Source: Enterovibrio norvegicus DSM 15893 (GTDB lineage: Bacteria > Pseudomonadota > Gammaproteobacteria > Enterobacterales > Vibrionaceae). Taken from it: 64,000 nucleotides of DNA. Under the pieces are notes generated by a model. The model was not told where the DNA came from, made no database searches, and was given only the letters and a program-made list of their open reading frames with translations. Shown here in pieces: positions 33,690 to 43,511 of the stretch. Numbering within the stretch: position 1 is the first letter of the stretch; each line of letters begins with the position of its first letter. The stretch is from assembly GCF_900115495.1 (NCBI RefSeq), contig NZ_FOWR01000024.1, positions 1-64,000 of the forward strand. The letters are read 5' to 3'. Made by a program: the position numbers and the translations under genes.

Positions 33690-34709
33690 ATGCGAATTCT
33701 GGGCATCGAGACATCGTGCGACGAGACTGGCGTTGCGATTTATGATGATGAAAAAGGGCTTTTAGCGCATCAGCTATATAGCCAAGTAAAGCTGCACGCG
33801 GACTACGGTGGCGTGGTACCGGAGCTGGCATCTCGCGATCATGTGAAGAAAACCATTCCTCTTATTAAAGCGACGCTCGCGGAAGCCGGTTTAACGCCGA
33901 GCGACCTTGATGGCGTGGCCTACACGGCGGGGCCTGGCTTGGTTGGCGCGCTGCTTGTGGGCGCAACCATTGGCCGTAGTCTTGCGTATGCGTGGAACCT
34001 GCCTGCCGTGGCTGTCCACCACATGGAAGGCCATTTGCTTGCGCCTATGTTGGAAGACACACCGCCTCCGTTCCCATTTATTGCACTGTTGGTGTCTGGC
34101 GGTCACACTTTGTTGGTTGAAGTGAAGGCCATTGGTGAGTATCAGATCTTGGGTGAATCCATTGATGATGCTGCGGGCGAAGCGTTTGATAAAACCGCGA
34201 AGCTGATGGGCTTGGATTACCCGGGTGGTCCATTGTTGTCGAAACTGGCTGAGAAAGGTGACAGCGCTCGCTTCACGTTCCCTCGCCCGATGACAACGGT
34301 TCCGGGCTTAGACTTTAGTTTCTCGGGCCTGAAAACCTTTACGGCCAATACCATCGCTGCGAACGATAATGACGATCAAACCCGAGCGGACATTGCGCGC
34401 GCATTTGAAGATGCCGTTGTGGATACGCTGGCAATCAAATGTAAGCGTGCGTTGAAACAGTGTCACATGAAACGTCTTGTGATTGCGGGTGGCGTGAGTG
34501 CTAACCGTCATTTACGCGTGAAGCTTGAAGCTTTGATGACGTCGCTCGGCGGTGAAGTGTATTACCCACGTACTGAATTTTGTACCGACAACGGTGCGAT
34601 GATTGCGTACGCAGGTATGCAACGCCTGAAAAACGGCGAGCACAACGATTTGGGCGTGAAAGGTTTCCCACGTTGGCCGATTGACCAGTTGATGACGATT
34701 AAATCTTAA
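33690..34709 (+). CDS. tsaD: tRNA N6-adenosine threonylcarbamoyltransferase TsaD
   Basis: 339 residues of the ASKHA fold. It transfers threonylcarbamoyl to A37 of tRNAs that read ANN codons, together with TsaB and TsaE. Motifs: [17 protein letters not shown] at the N terminus, [10 protein letters not shown] (metal-binding His), [27 protein letters not shown], and [10 protein letters not shown]. Divergent from rpsU and convergent with plsY, the normal gammaproteobacterial position. Confidence 0.98.
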   Translation: MRILGIETSCDETGVAIYDDEKGLLAHQLYSQVKLHADYGGVVPELASRDHVKKTIPLIKATLAEAGLTPSDLDGVAYTAGPGLVGALLVGATIGRSLAYAWNLPAVAVHHMEGHLLAPMLEDTPPPFPFIALLVSGGHTLLVEVKAIGEYQILGESIDDAAGEAFDKTAKLMGLDYPGGPLLSKLAEKGDSARFTFPRPMTTVPGLDFSFSGLKTFTANTIAANDNDDQTRADIARAFEDAVVDTLAIKCKRALKQCHMKRLVIAGGVSANRHLRVKLEALMTSLGGEVYYPRTEFCTDNGAMIAYAGMQRLKNGEHNDLGVKGFPRWPIDQLMTIKS

Positions 34710-34738
34710 GAACTGAATCGGTTCTGGGAAAAGAAAAA

Positions 34739-34761
34739 GCGGACCTAGGTGCTAGGGCCGC
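34739..34761. terminator. terminator between convergent tsaD and plsY
   Basis: GCGG-A-CCTAG and CTAGG-G-CCGC form a stem with one mismatch and a GTG loop. On the - strand it is followed by TTTTTC, so it mainly ends plsY transcription; its left arm is preceded by an A-run, so it may serve both. The right flank overlaps the plsY end. Confidence 0.65.
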
Positions 34762-35380
34762 TCTGCTCTTCCTTCTCTTCCCTGCGCTTTTTGTTCTTAT
34801 GCCAAATCTTGGTCTCTTCCCCATTCAACAACCGACGAATGTTGTCTTGATGCCTGAAAATGATCAGACACGCCAACATGGCGACGGGCATTGTAAATTG
34901 CGGTTTTACGAGCCAGGTAAAGAAAGGGGCAATCAGTGCGGTCGCTAATGCGCCTGCCGATGAGAAGCCGGTGACTAACACGGCGACAAGCCAAGTGAGG
35001 AGCAAACCACCGGTGAGATCCAAGCCGATAGGGGCGATGGCACCCAGTGCAGTGGCGACACCTTTTCCGCCTCGGAAATGGAAGAAGATAGGGTAGATGT
35101 GGCCTAAGCAGGCTGCGATACCAATCAAGCCCAGCATGAACGGGTTGATGCCGATGAGGTAGGCGATCCAGACGGGGATCGTGCCTTTGAGCATGTCACA
35201 CAAGAGCACCAATCCAGCGGCCAAACGGCCACCCAATCGAAAGACATTCGTTGCGCCAGGGTTGCCTGAGCCTTGGTCTCGTGGGTCGGGTAACCCATAC
35301 AACCGACAGATCAGCACCGCACTGGATATTGAACCCAGTAGATAAGCGGCAACAATCATCAGCATTCCAAGTGCGGTCAT
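34745..35380 (-). CDS. plsY: acyl-phosphate glycerol-3-phosphate acyltransferase PlsY
   Basis: 211 residues, an inner-membrane enzyme that makes lysophosphatidate from acyl-phosphate. The start at 35380 ([20 protein letters not shown]) fits the family; the frame is open 22 codons upstream. The three family motifs are visible: [32 protein letters not shown] (phosphate loop) and [20 protein letters not shown]. Five to six hydrophobic segments. The C-terminal tail [15 protein letters not shown] is charged and lies over the terminator. Confidence 0.96.
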   Translation of the reverse strand: MTALGMLMIVAAYLLGSISSAVLICRLYGLPDPRDQGSGNPGATNVFRLGGRLAAGLVLLCDMLKGTIPVWIAYLIGINPFMLGLIGIAACLGHIYPIFFHFRGGKGVATALGAIAPIGLDLTGGLLLTWLVAVLVTGFSSAGALATALIAPFFTWLVKPQFTMPVAMLACLIIFRHQDNIRRLLNGEETKIWHKNKKRREEKEEQSGPST

Positions 35381-35561
35381 TCCATCATCCAACTTTGAAC
35401 AGTCGCTAGGGCGGCGAGAACTTGCTATAGTTCGCGCACAAAACACAAGGCCACCTGTTGTATCGGTGCATTGTGTATTAATAGTGTGGTTCGTTATGTG
35501 ACTGTGAGCGATGTTACGTGCTTTTGCGCATAATGGGTATCCGACCTCTGAAAAAATTTAG

Positions 35562-35921
35562 ATGAACATGGATTTAGTATTTATTGAGCAGCTTGAAGTC
35601 ATTACCACCATTGGTGTGTACGACTGGGAGCAACAAATCAAACAGAAGCTCGTGTTTGATATTGAAATGGGTCATGACAACAAACCTGCTGCTAACAGTG
35701 ATGACGTGGCTTTTGCGCTAGATTACGCCTCTGTGAGTAATGCCGTTATTCAGCACATTGAACAAGGCCGATTCTTGTTGGTTGAGCGTGTTGCAGAAGA
35801 AATTGCCTCGCTGATTCAGCAGCAATTTTCTGTTTCTTGGATTCGTGTAAAAGTCAGCAAACCGGGAGCTGTGCCACAAGCTCGCGCTGTTGGTGTAGTC
35901 ATTGAGCGAGGCACACGGTGA
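35562..35921 (+). CDS. folB: dihydroneopterin aldolase FolB
   Basis: 119 residues. It converts dihydroneopterin to 6-hydroxymethyl-dihydropterin in folate synthesis. Motifs: LEVITTIGVYDWEQQIKQKL (with the catalytic-site Glu/Tyr region) and VKVSKPGAVPQARAVGV (with the conserved Lys). Its stop overlaps the GTG of folK by four bases (GTGA), so the two consecutive pathway steps are translationally coupled. Divergent from plsY. Confidence 0.97.
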   Translation: MNMDLVFIEQLEVITTIGVYDWEQQIKQKLVFDIEMGHDNKPAANSDDVAFALDYASVSNAVIQHIEQGRFLLVERVAEEIASLIQQQFSVSWIRVKVSKPGAVPQARAVGVVIERGTR

Positions 35922-36418
35922 CACAAAGAGCAGGTACGCAGGTATTGGTGAGTGTTGGATCGAATATCGAACGCGAACGCCATATTGTTGAAGGGATTGC
36001 TGCACTGAAAGAACTCGATGCGAATTGTCGTAGTTCCCGTGTGTTTGAAGCTGTACCTGTGGGCTTTGAAGGCCCTAATTTTTATAACCTTGTCGTTGAA
36101 CTTCATACCGATCTAACGCTGGAAGGCATTGTTGCAGCGCTTCGAGACATCGAATCGCGCTGGGGCCGTGAGCGTGATGCGGTGAAGTTTCGTGATCGTA
36201 CATTAGACATTGACCTACTGACCTATGGCGACCGTGTTCAGGCTGAAGGGCCGACATTGCCACGTAAGGATGTCTATAAGTTTGCTTTCACACTCTGGCC
36301 TCTCGCTGAGTTGTGTCCTGAACAGGTGATTCCTGGCGACACGCAAACGTACGAACAAGCATGGAATGCATTCTCTGATGAGCAGCCCCTCTGGCCTGTG
36401 TCTGATTTTTCCGTGTAA
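35918..36418 (+). CDS. folK: 2-amino-4-hydroxy-6-hydroxymethyldihydropteridine pyrophosphokinase FolK
   Basis: 166 residues. It transfers pyrophosphate from ATP to the product of FolB. Motifs: VSVGSNIERERHIVEGI, VPVGFEGPNFYNLVVEL, ESRWGRERDAVKFRDRTLDI with the following DIDLLTYGD (metal-binding Asp pair). GTG start within the end of folB. Confidence 0.97.
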   Translation: MTQRAGTQVLVSVGSNIERERHIVEGIAALKELDANCRSSRVFEAVPVGFEGPNFYNLVVELHTDLTLEGIVAALRDIESRWGRERDAVKFRDRTLDIDLLTYGDRVQAEGPTLPRKDVYKFAFTLWPLAELCPEQVIPGDTQTYEQAWNAFSDEQPLWPVSDFSV

Positions 36419-36458
36419 GAAACCTTTTTCTTTTTTAACTTTTAAGTGATGACTAACT

Positions 36459-37262
36459 ATGAGTATGTTTGAAGCCTTTGCGCTGGCTTTAATTCAGGGG
36501 CTGACGGAATTCCTTCCTGTTTCTAGCTCTGCACACCTTATTCTTCCGTCAGAAATTCTTGGTTGGCAAGATCAAGGCCTTGCCTTCGACGTGGCCGTAC
36601 ACGTCGGTACGCTTCTGGCGGTTGTGGGCTACTTCCGCAAAGAAGTGACGCAGTTACTTGGCGCTTTCTTCCGTTCTATTTTCAAAGGCGAACGCTCATC
36701 TGATGCGACCTTGGCGTGGATGATTGCACTGGCGACCATTCCTGCCTGTATCTTCGGTTTGTTCATGAAAGACATCATCGAGATGTATCTGCGTTCTGCG
36801 TGGGTGATCGCGGTGACCTGTATTGTGTTTGGTCTTCTGCTTTGGTGGGTGGACAACAATGCGAAATGTGAAATCGATGAATACAAAACCACGCCAAAAT
36901 CTGCACTGCTGATTGGCTTGTCGCAAGCGCTGGCAATGATCCCGGGTACGTCACGCTCTGGTGCAACCATGACCATGGCGCTTTACTTGGGCTACACCCG
37001 TGAAGCGGCGGCACGTTTCTCGTTCCTGATGTCGATTCCCATCATTGTTCTGGCGGGTAGTTACCTTGGCCTTGGCCTCATGAAAAGCGATGTGCCTGTG
37101 ATGTGGTCTCCGATCCTTGTGGGTGTGTTTGTGTCGTTCGTGAGCGCCTACATCTGTATTCACTGGTTCTTGAAACTGGTCACGACCATGGGCATGAAAC
37201 CCTTCGTTATCTACCGCATTGTGCTGGGCGTAGGCTTGGCGGCGTTCCTTGCAACGCGATAA
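36459..37262 (+). CDS. uppP: undecaprenyl-diphosphatase UppP (BacA)
   Basis: 267 residues with about eight membrane helices. It dephosphorylates undecaprenyl diphosphate so that the carrier can be reused for peptidoglycan, and gives bacitracin tolerance when abundant. Motifs: [17 protein letters not shown] (the E-rich and SSSAH active-site motif), [11 protein letters not shown], and [11 protein letters not shown] with the conserved Arg. It follows folK by 40 bases and is ended by a strong terminator at 37327-37351. Confidence 0.98.
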   Translation: MSMFEAFALALIQGLTEFLPVSSSAHLILPSEILGWQDQGLAFDVAVHVGTLLAVVGYFRKEVTQLLGAFFRSIFKGERSSDATLAWMIALATIPACIFGLFMKDIIEMYLRSAWVIAVTCIVFGLLLWWVDNNAKCEIDEYKTTPKSALLIGLSQALAMIPGTSRSGATMTMALYLGYTREAAARFSFLMSIPIIVLAGSYLGLGLMKSDVPVMWSPILVGVFVSFVSAYICIHWFLKLVTTMGMKPFVIYRIVLGVGLAAFLATR

Positions 37263-37326
37263 GCAGGTTAGGAAGAGCGGGAAAAGAAGGTCCTAGGAAG
37301 AAACGTTTCTAGAGCCTAGTAAAAGA

Positions 37327-37351
37327 AAAGCTGCCGATGGCAGCTTTTTTT
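37327..37351 (+). terminator. terminator after uppP
   Basis: Stem AAAGCTGCC / GGCAGCTTT with GAT loop and a run of seven T. It lies about 65 bases after uppP and before the convergent cca gene. Confidence 0.88.
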
Positions 37352-37379
37352 GTGGGGTTGGTAATCTGTTCTTTAGAAG

Positions 37380-38609
37380 CTAGTTTCTAGCTTCTTCCAA
37401 ATACTTCGCAACACTCACCACCCGTCTGCGCGTCAACTCTTCGCGAATGCCTTGGCCTGTAAAGCCTTCCGCCACGATGGGTTTTACCTCCACGCTGTTT
37501 GCGGCGTTAAACGCGCCAAGCAGCCAGTCGGCTTGGGGATACGGGCGATCTTCAAACCCTGTGCGCCCTTGGTGATCGGCTTGGCTGGCGACGGCCAGTT
37601 GGGTAACGCGTTCGGGTTTTCGCCACACATCATTGCGATCGAATATCTTGATGTAGGTGGAAGCTTTCAGCTCGCCTGCATTGTGCACGTTGGTGTGTTC
37701 AGCGCAGACCAGCAGTGCGGCATCGCGATAGGCGTTGGGGACGCGTACGCGGTCACACACGGCTTTTACGGGCACTTTGCCCGTTGATGTGTGCATTCTG
37801 TGGCTTGGCCACTCCGCTTGCGGCGTAAGGGCTTTGCCGAGGTCATGCAGTTGTGCGGCGAAGCGGATGCAGGTGTCGTCAGTGAGCGTTGCAGCTTGGC
37901 GCGCGACCATGAGGGTGTGAATGCCAGTGTCAATTTCTGGGTGCCATTGCTCGGGTTGCGGCACGCCAAACAGCGCGTCGATTTCAGGTAGCACCACCGC
38001 CAGTGCGCCGCAATCACGCAGCACACGTAAGAAAACATCTGGGCGCGGCGTCGACAGGGATTTCTCCCATTCAATCCAAACACGCTCTGGGGTGAGTACA
38101 TCTAATTCGCCACTTTCGGCAATGGTGCGCATGAGTGACATGGTGTCATCAGCAACCGTAAAACCCAGATCGTGAAAACGGGCGGCGAAGCGTGCCACGC
38201 GCAACACGCGCAGTGGATCTTCCACAAAAGCTGGTGAAACATGACGCAGGATTTTATTGTCGAGGTCGGTTTTGCCGCCGTAAGGGTCAACCAAGGTGCC
38301 ATCATCGGCTTGGGCGATGGCGTTAATGGTGAGGTCACGGCGCTGCAAGTCTTCTTCAAGCGTCACATCCGATGCGAAGTCGCACACAAAGCCGGTATAG
38401 CCTTGGCCTGATTTTCGTTCAGTGCGAGCCAGTGCGTACTCTTCATGGTTTTTAGGGTGCAAGAAAACGGGAAAGTCCGCCCCAACTTGTTGGTAGCCTG
38501 CTTTCAGCATGGTCTTGATGTCAGCGCCGACAACGACCCAATCTCTGTCTTTTACATCGAGCCCGAGCAATGTATCTCGTACTGCGCCACCCACAAGGAA
38601 GGTATTCAC
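37380..38609 (-). CDS. cca: CCA-adding tRNA nucleotidyltransferase (multifunctional, HD domain)
   Basis: 409 residues, the long gammaproteobacterial class with a C-terminal HD domain for phosphatase/phosphodiesterase activity. The polymerase core is at the N terminus: [20 protein letters not shown] (with the D-x-D metal site), [11 protein letters not shown], and [16 protein letters not shown]. The HD motif [11 protein letters not shown] lies near residue 255. It repairs or completes the CCA end of tRNAs. Confidence 0.97.
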   Translation of the reverse strand: MNTFLVGGAVRDTLLGLDVKDRDWVVVGADIKTMLKAGYQQVGADFPVFLHPKNHEEYALARTERKSGQGYTGFVCDFASDVTLEEDLQRRDLTINAIAQADDGTLVDPYGGKTDLDNKILRHVSPAFVEDPLRVLRVARFAARFHDLGFTVADDTMSLMRTIAESGELDVLTPERVWIEWEKSLSTPRPDVFLRVLRDCGALAVVLPEIDALFGVPQPEQWHPEIDTGIHTLMVARQAATLTDDTCIRFAAQLHDLGKALTPQAEWPSHRMHTSTGKVPVKAVCDRVRVPNAYRDAALLVCAEHTNVHNAGELKASTYIKIFDRNDVWRKPERVTQLAVASQADHQGRTGFEDRPYPQADWLLGAFNAANSVEVKPIVAEGFTGQGIREELTRRRVVSVAKYLEEARN

Positions 38610-38826
38610 ATTGTTATCCAGTTATTAAGCGATAATAAGATCATGATAAACCCTGCAGATTCACCAAACCACCCGTTATGCGTTCGACGTACAGCGCGAT
38701 GTGTGTAAAAGGTGCGAACCTGCGCCCGAATAGTCGGTCATAGGATGTGTTCACCTTTACATGCATAAGGTGTCACGCTACTTTGGCGAGCTTAACGGAC
38801 AGCATTGAGGACGTAGAGAACTTCCC

Positions 38827-41196
38827 ATGTATCAAGACTTTTTCCGGCTTTCAGAGTCGCCATTCGCGATTGTGCCAAACCCAAAATTCTATTTCCTTAG
38901 CGAACGCCATAAAGAGGCGTTGAGCCATGTGCTCTCTGGCATAGAAGATGGTGGCGGTTTGGCGTTGCTGACAGGGGAAGTGGGTACGGGGAAAACCACG
39001 ACCATGAAAGCCTTGCTTGAGCGCATGCCCGAGCAAAGCCAAGTGGCGACGATCCTCAACCCTAGTGTGTCCGTGCTGGAATTGATGCAAACCCTGTGTG
39101 ATGAACTGGGGATTGAGTATGCGCGAGACGATGGCTTTAAGCCGCTGAACGACGCCATCTCTGCAAAATTGCATGACAACGATCAGCAAGGCATTCAAAC
39201 CATTTTGCTGGTGGATGAAGCGCAGCATTTGATGCCGGATGTGTTGGAGCAACTGCGTTTGCTCACCAACATCGAAACCTCACAACGCAAGCTGCTTAAG
39301 GTGATCTTGATTGGTCAGCCTGAGCTGCAAGAAATGCTTCGCCAGCAGCACTTACGTCAGCTTGCCCAACGCATTACTGCCCGCTACCACTTAATGCCGC
39401 TGACGGCACAAGAAGTGCGTCAGTACATTTTGCACCGTCTGAGTTGTGCCGATCGGCTGGACCCATTGTTCGATGATGGCGCGTTTAAAGTCATTGCCCG
39501 TGATAGTGGCGGCATTCCAAGATTGATTAACCTCGTGTGTGACCAGTCGTTAAAAATGGCGCATCGAGATTCCAAGCAACGCATTACCGCGAAAATTGCC
39601 ACCAAAGCCAGTAAGGAAGTGCTGAACTGGCAGAGTGTGTCGAGCCATGCTGAGCGCCATGGATTTATGCGTTACTGGCCGGTTTACCTTGGCGCGATTG
39701 GCGGGGCCGCGTTGTTGGCTGTGGCGATTCGTTGGGGGTTAGATGGCAATTCATCCCCTGCGCCGACGGTGGCAAATGTAAACACTGCGCCTAAGGAGCA
39801 AACAGAACGTGTGCCTGCCCCGACAGTGAAAGAGGTGCCAGCGCCCATTGTCGTGGATGTGGCCATCAAGAAATCGCCTGAGCGTGACGCGTCAACACCG
39901 AATGTTTCCTCTGGGCAGGCATCCGCGCCGCAAAGCCTTTCGAATCTGCCTGCCACGGTTGAAACAGTGGCGTTCGCAGAGTTAGCGAAACAAAGTTTGA
40001 GTGCAGGTTCTGCGATGCAAGCGCTCTATCGTTTGTGGGGTTTTGAAGCGGATGTGCTTGCGGCTGGTTGTTCGAGTGACGTGCGCGGTGAGCTTGCTTG
40101 TTATAAAGCCACCTTACCGTTAACCCAGTTGCTCAGCATCGACCGACCTGCGGTTCTGACCATGAATGGCCCTGTCGGGCAGCGTTGGTTTGCCGTGTTA
40201 TATGGCATGGGTGATGGGCAGTTTGAGTTGCTATCTGGCGGACAACGCGTGATGGTGAGTGAGGCCTTTTTCAAACAAGCGTGGACGGGTGATGCGCTAT
40301 TACTTTGGCGTCCACCGCAAGCGAACCCTGCCACCTTATCCATTGGTCAACGCAGTGAGCGCGTGCGCTGGCTGGATCAACGTTTGAACTTAGTGCTAGG
40401 AGAAACCGGTGTGGCTTCTGACCGCTTTGGGCCTAATCTTCGCGCTAAAGTCAGAGATTTCCAGCGCAGCAAAGGTTTGGATGCTGATGGCTATGCAGGG
40501 CCCATTACCTTGATGGTGCTGGACACGGTATTAACCCTGCCGGGGCCAACATTGGCGAGCAGCATCGAAGCGACGCAATCTGAGTCTGCGGCATTGGCGC
40601 AAGGTGACATCGTTGTGTTACCAATGACCAGTGACACCTCGCTGGCGCTTACGCCACTTCCTGAGTCTAAACCTGTTGTGGTTGCTATCACCAAGCCAGC
40701 ACCGACGAGCAATGCTAGCCAAGCGGCAGAAAAAGCGAGTGCCTCCTCTGAACAGCCGGTGACGGAAGCGAATGCAGAGGTCACCACCATTACCGCATCG
40801 GGCAATGGAGCGAGTAACCCTGATGGTGATTTAAACCTAGAAGATCTGGATCTCTCATCGTTGTCACCTGAATTGGCGTTGAAGGTACAAAACGCGTTGG
40901 GCGGCGACCGCGCAAGAGGGTTGGATGCCAAGCTTGGACGCACCGATGGGAAGAGCAATGTTGTCTCGATCGCTGATATCTCATCACAAATGTTCGACCG
41001 CTTGCCGAAAATGGACTTCCAAACCCACATCTATGCGTCTGATGCACAACGCAGTTGGGTGAAGGTCAATGGGCGAGAGACGAAAGAAGGGCAGTTCGTC
41101 GCAGACGGCGTGTTGCTCCGTGGCATTGAGCCACAGCAAGTGGTGGTGCAGTTTGAAGACTCGCTGATCGCGATACCCGCGTTGACGAGTTGGTGA
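38827..41196 (+). CDS. fused GspA-GspB type II secretion assembly protein (ExeA-ExeB fusion)
   Basis: 789 residues. The N terminus is an ExeA-type ATPase: FRLSESPFAIVPNPKFYFLS, Walker A LTGEVGTGKTT near 58, Walker B ILLVDEAQHL near 138. A membrane helix (PVYLGAIGGAALLAVAIRW, about 285) leads to a periplasmic half with a Pro/Ala-rich linker, a peptidoglycan-binding domain (LNLVLGETG...LRAKVRDFQRSKGLDADGYAG, about 520-580) and a C-terminal GspB domain (MDFQTHIYASDAQRSWVKVN ... GIEPQQVVVQFEDS). GspA and GspB normally act together to insert the secretin through the cell wall. Here both are in one chain. No other gsp genes are near. Confidence 0.9.
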   Translation: MYQDFFRLSESPFAIVPNPKFYFLSERHKEALSHVLSGIEDGGGLALLTGEVGTGKTTTMKALLERMPEQSQVATILNPSVSVLELMQTLCDELGIEYARDDGFKPLNDAISAKLHDNDQQGIQTILLVDEAQHLMPDVLEQLRLLTNIETSQRKLLKVILIGQPELQEMLRQQHLRQLAQRITARYHLMPLTAQEVRQYILHRLSCADRLDPLFDDGAFKVIARDSGGIPRLINLVCDQSLKMAHRDSKQRITAKIATKASKEVLNWQSVSSHAERHGFMRYWPVYLGAIGGAALLAVAIRWGLDGNSSPAPTVANVNTAPKEQTERVPAPTVKEVPAPIVVDVAIKKSPERDASTPNVSSGQASAPQSLSNLPATVETVAFAELAKQSLSAGSAMQALYRLWGFEADVLAAGCSSDVRGELACYKATLPLTQLLSIDRPAVLTMNGPVGQRWFAVLYGMGDGQFELLSGGQRVMVSEAFFKQAWTGDALLLWRPPQANPATLSIGQRSERVRWLDQRLNLVLGETGVASDRFGPNLRAKVRDFQRSKGLDADGYAGPITLMVLDTVLTLPGPTLASSIEATQSESAALAQGDIVVLPMTSDTSLALTPLPESKPVVVAITKPAPTSNASQAAEKASASSEQPVTEANAEVTTITASGNGASNPDGDLNLEDLDLSSLSPELALKVQNALGGDRARGLDAKLGRTDGKSNVVSIADISSQMFDRLPKMDFQTHIYASDAQRSWVKVNGRETKEGQFVADGVLLRGIEPQQVVVQFEDSLIAIPALTSW

Positions 41197-41317
41197 TGAA
41201 GAGCAGAATTGAGGAAGAGCAGAATCGAGAAATAGAAGATTAGAGAAAGAGCAAAACAGAGAAAGAGCAGTGAAAGCGACAAAAAAGCGGGAGCTTGAAC
41301 ATGAAGATGTTCAACAT

Positions 41318-41389
41318 TTCTCTGCTTTCTCTGCTTTCTCTGCTTTCTCTGCTTTCTCTGCTTTCTCTGCTCTCTCTGCTCTCTCTGCT
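41318..41389. repeat. 9-bp tandem repeat, eight units
   Basis: Six copies of TTCTCTGCT followed by two CTCTCTGCT. On the other strand it reads AGCAGAGAA. It lies between gspAB and the terminator of the SH3 gene. The flank at 41200-41275 is rich in related GAAGAGCAGA / GAGAAAGAGCAG pieces, so the array seems to have grown from this purine-rich spacer. Confidence 0.9.
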
Positions 41390-41400
41390 CTTAATGATCA

Positions 41401-41426
41401 AAAAAGCCGCATCAGCGGCTTTTTTA
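41401..41426. terminator. bidirectional terminator between gspAB and the SH3 gene
   Basis: AAAAAGCCGC / GCGGCTTTTTT with a short ATCA loop and A/T runs on both sides, so it works for both convergent genes. Confidence 0.88.
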
Positions 41427-41444
41427 GTCTTCAAAGGGAGATGC

Positions 41445-42059
41445 TTACGCCCAACCGTTATTACGCTTCTTACGACGTGGAATAAGGTGCGGAAGAATCA
41501 GACCAAACAGCAGACCTGCGCCAGCAACCATTGCGCCGTAGGTGAACCAACGCATCAGAAGGTCATCTTTTTGTGTATCAATGCGCGCGCGTAGTTCGCG
41601 AATTTCGCTTTGTGCGTCGATCAGTTTTTGGTTCAGCTCGCTGGTGTGCGTTTCGAGTTCTTTTAGCTGTGCATTACGCTGCTCAAGAGATTCAATCAAG
41701 CCTTTGGTTTTTGCTTCTGAATCGCCTTGTGCATTTGCTAGTGCTGATTTCACTTGCGTGAGTTCTTTCTCAAGCGCAGGCATACGCGTTTTTAGGCCCG
41801 GTTGGTTAGACACGTATTTACTTTCAACCCAACCTTTACGACCGCGCTCATCCAGCACTTGGGTGTAACCCGCGTTGCGGTTTCTATCTACAACGGTAAC
41901 TTTCGTGCCCGCGTCGATACTGCCGAGAATACGGAACTGAGTACCCGGACCAGAATGCATGTAGGTGAATAGTTCATCGGAGATGTAGTTGTCCTGCGCA
42001 TGGGCGGCTGGTACTACAAGCATCAAAATCACAGCCAGAGCAGAAAAAAGTTGCTTCAC
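41445..42059 (-). CDS. TIGR04211-family SH3 domain protein (YgiM-like)
   Basis: 204 residues. A signal peptide (LFSALAVILMLVVPAAHA) is followed by a bacterial SH3 domain (YISDELFTYMHSGPGTQFRI, LGSIDAGTKVTVVD, WVESKYVS), a coiled coil (about 90-165) and a C-terminal membrane anchor (YGAMVAGAGLLFGLILPHLI) with a basic tail RRKKR. An envelope protein of unknown function; the SH3 domain suggests cell-wall contact. Found in this neighbourhood in other gammaproteobacteria. Confidence 0.9.
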   Translation of the reverse strand: MKQLFSALAVILMLVVPAAHAQDNYISDELFTYMHSGPGTQFRILGSIDAGTKVTVVDRNRNAGYTQVLDERGRKGWVESKYVSNQPGLKTRMPALEKELTQVKSALANAQGDSEAKTKGLIESLEQRNAQLKELETHTSELNQKLIDAQSEIRELRARIDTQKDDLLMRWFTYGAMVAGAGLLFGLILPHLIPRRKKRNNGWA

Positions 42060-42132
42060 GGTTTATTCCTTTGGTTGGTCGCGAATATCTGTTTGTGTCA
42101 GATACTAAAAAATTTTACCCCTCAGGTACAAC

Positions 42133-42159
42133 AAAAGGGAGGCATAACCTCCCTTTTTT
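42133..42159. terminator. terminator after pit
   Basis: AAAAGGGAGG / CCTCCCTTTT stem with CATAA loop. On the - strand it follows pit by about 50 bases and has a short T-run; T6 also follows on the + strand. Confidence 0.75.
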
Positions 42160-42207
42160 GACCGAAGACTGACATCACCGCACAAAAACGTGACGGAAAT
42201 GGACTTC

Positions 42208-43476
42208 TTATACGCCGAACGCTGCGCGCATCATGTAGAAGAAGACAACGGCAAGTAACGCGCCTGCTGGTAGGGTAACGACCCAAGATGCCACGATGTT
42301 ACGCACAACACCGAGGTTCAATGCACCAATACCGCGAGCAAAACCAACCCCCAATACTGCACCCACCAATGTTTGTGTGGTTGAGATTGGCAGGCCAGTG
42401 CCTGATGCCAATACAACGGTAGACGCGGTGGCTAGCTGTGCGGCAAAACCACGGCTTGGTGTGAGTTCAGTGATGCCTGTACCCACGGTGGCCATTACCT
42501 TGTGACCGAGCGTTGCAAGGCCCACCACGATACCGATACCACCAAGAGGCAAAATCCACCAAGCGATGTGTGCTTTTTCGGTGATTGCGCCCATGTTCTC
42601 AACGGTAGACACGATAGCGGACAGTGGACCAATCGCGTTTGCTACGTCGTTTGAACCGTGTGCGAATGCCATGGCACACGCCGTGACAACCATGAGCAAA
42701 CTGAATACGCGCTCTACACCTTCGTAGCCGTTCGCAGACGCCGCAGAGTTGTCTGCGTATTTGCGGGCGATATAGAAGTAGCCAAATAGCATGACCAAGG
42801 CTGAAACAGCAACAGACACCATCACGGCTTCACCCGTTGTTAGGTGCAGCCCCACATGCTTAAGGCCTTTCTTGATGGTCACCATCGCGATGATGAGCGC
42901 AGTCAGGAACATGTACACAGGGACAAAACGCTTTGCGTTGATCAGGGGGTTGTCGGTATCAAAAATCAGGCGCTGGGCACTGATGAAGATAATGTAAGCG
43001 AACAGACCTGAAATCAGCGGGGTAACAATCCAGCTACCTACAATGCCTTGCACTGAGCTCCAATCCACCGCTTCTGTGCCCACAGACACACACGCAAAAC
43101 CGATGATGGCACCGATGATGGAGTGAGTAGTTGATACAGGCCAGCCCATGAAGGATGCCAGCAATAGCCATGTACCTGCTGCAAGAAGCGCAGACATCAT
43201 GCCGTAAACGAGGATTTCGGGCTGATTCGCGTACAGCGACGTTTCAATAACACCTTTTCGGATCGTGTCGGTGACTTCACCGCCAGCTAAATATGCGCCA
43301 GCGAATTCGAAAATCATCGCAATGATAATGGCTTGTTTAACGGTCAGTGCTTTAGAGCCTACCGACGTACCCATGGCATTGGCAACGTCATTTGCACCAA
43401 TACCAATTGCCATCATGAAACCAAAAGCCGCGGCCACCAAAATAATAATGGTGCCGTAATTCGCCAGGATTTCCAT
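42208..43476 (-). CDS. pit: inorganic phosphate transporter, Pit family
   Basis: 422 residues with about ten hydrophobic segments and the two internal PiT repeats: GANDVANAMGTSVGSKALT near the N terminus and GSNDVANAIGPLSAI in the second half. It imports phosphate with a cation (H+ or Na+, not separable by eye). The upstream gene on the same strand encodes the DUF47/PhoU-like partner that usually accompanies Pit transporters, with a 35-base gap, so they form an operon. Confidence 0.95.
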   Translation of the reverse strand: MEILANYGTIIILVAAAFGFMMAIGIGANDVANAMGTSVGSKALTVKQAIIIAMIFEFAGAYLAGGEVTDTIRKGVIETSLYANQPEILVYGMMSALLAAGTWLLLASFMGWPVSTTHSIIGAIIGFACVSVGTEAVDWSSVQGIVGSWIVTPLISGLFAYIIFISAQRLIFDTDNPLINAKRFVPVYMFLTALIIAMVTIKKGLKHVGLHLTTGEAVMVSVAVSALVMLFGYFYIARKYADNSAASANGYEGVERVFSLLMVVTACAMAFAHGSNDVANAIGPLSAIVSTVENMGAITEKAHIAWWILPLGGIGIVVGLATLGHKVMATVGTGITELTPSRGFAAQLATASTVVLASGTGLPISTTQTLVGAVLGVGFARGIGALNLGVVRNIVASWVVTLPAGALLAVVFFYMMRAAFGV

Positions 43477-43511
43477 TGTTATACCTTGTTAATAATTCAT
43501 TGATTGTTGCA

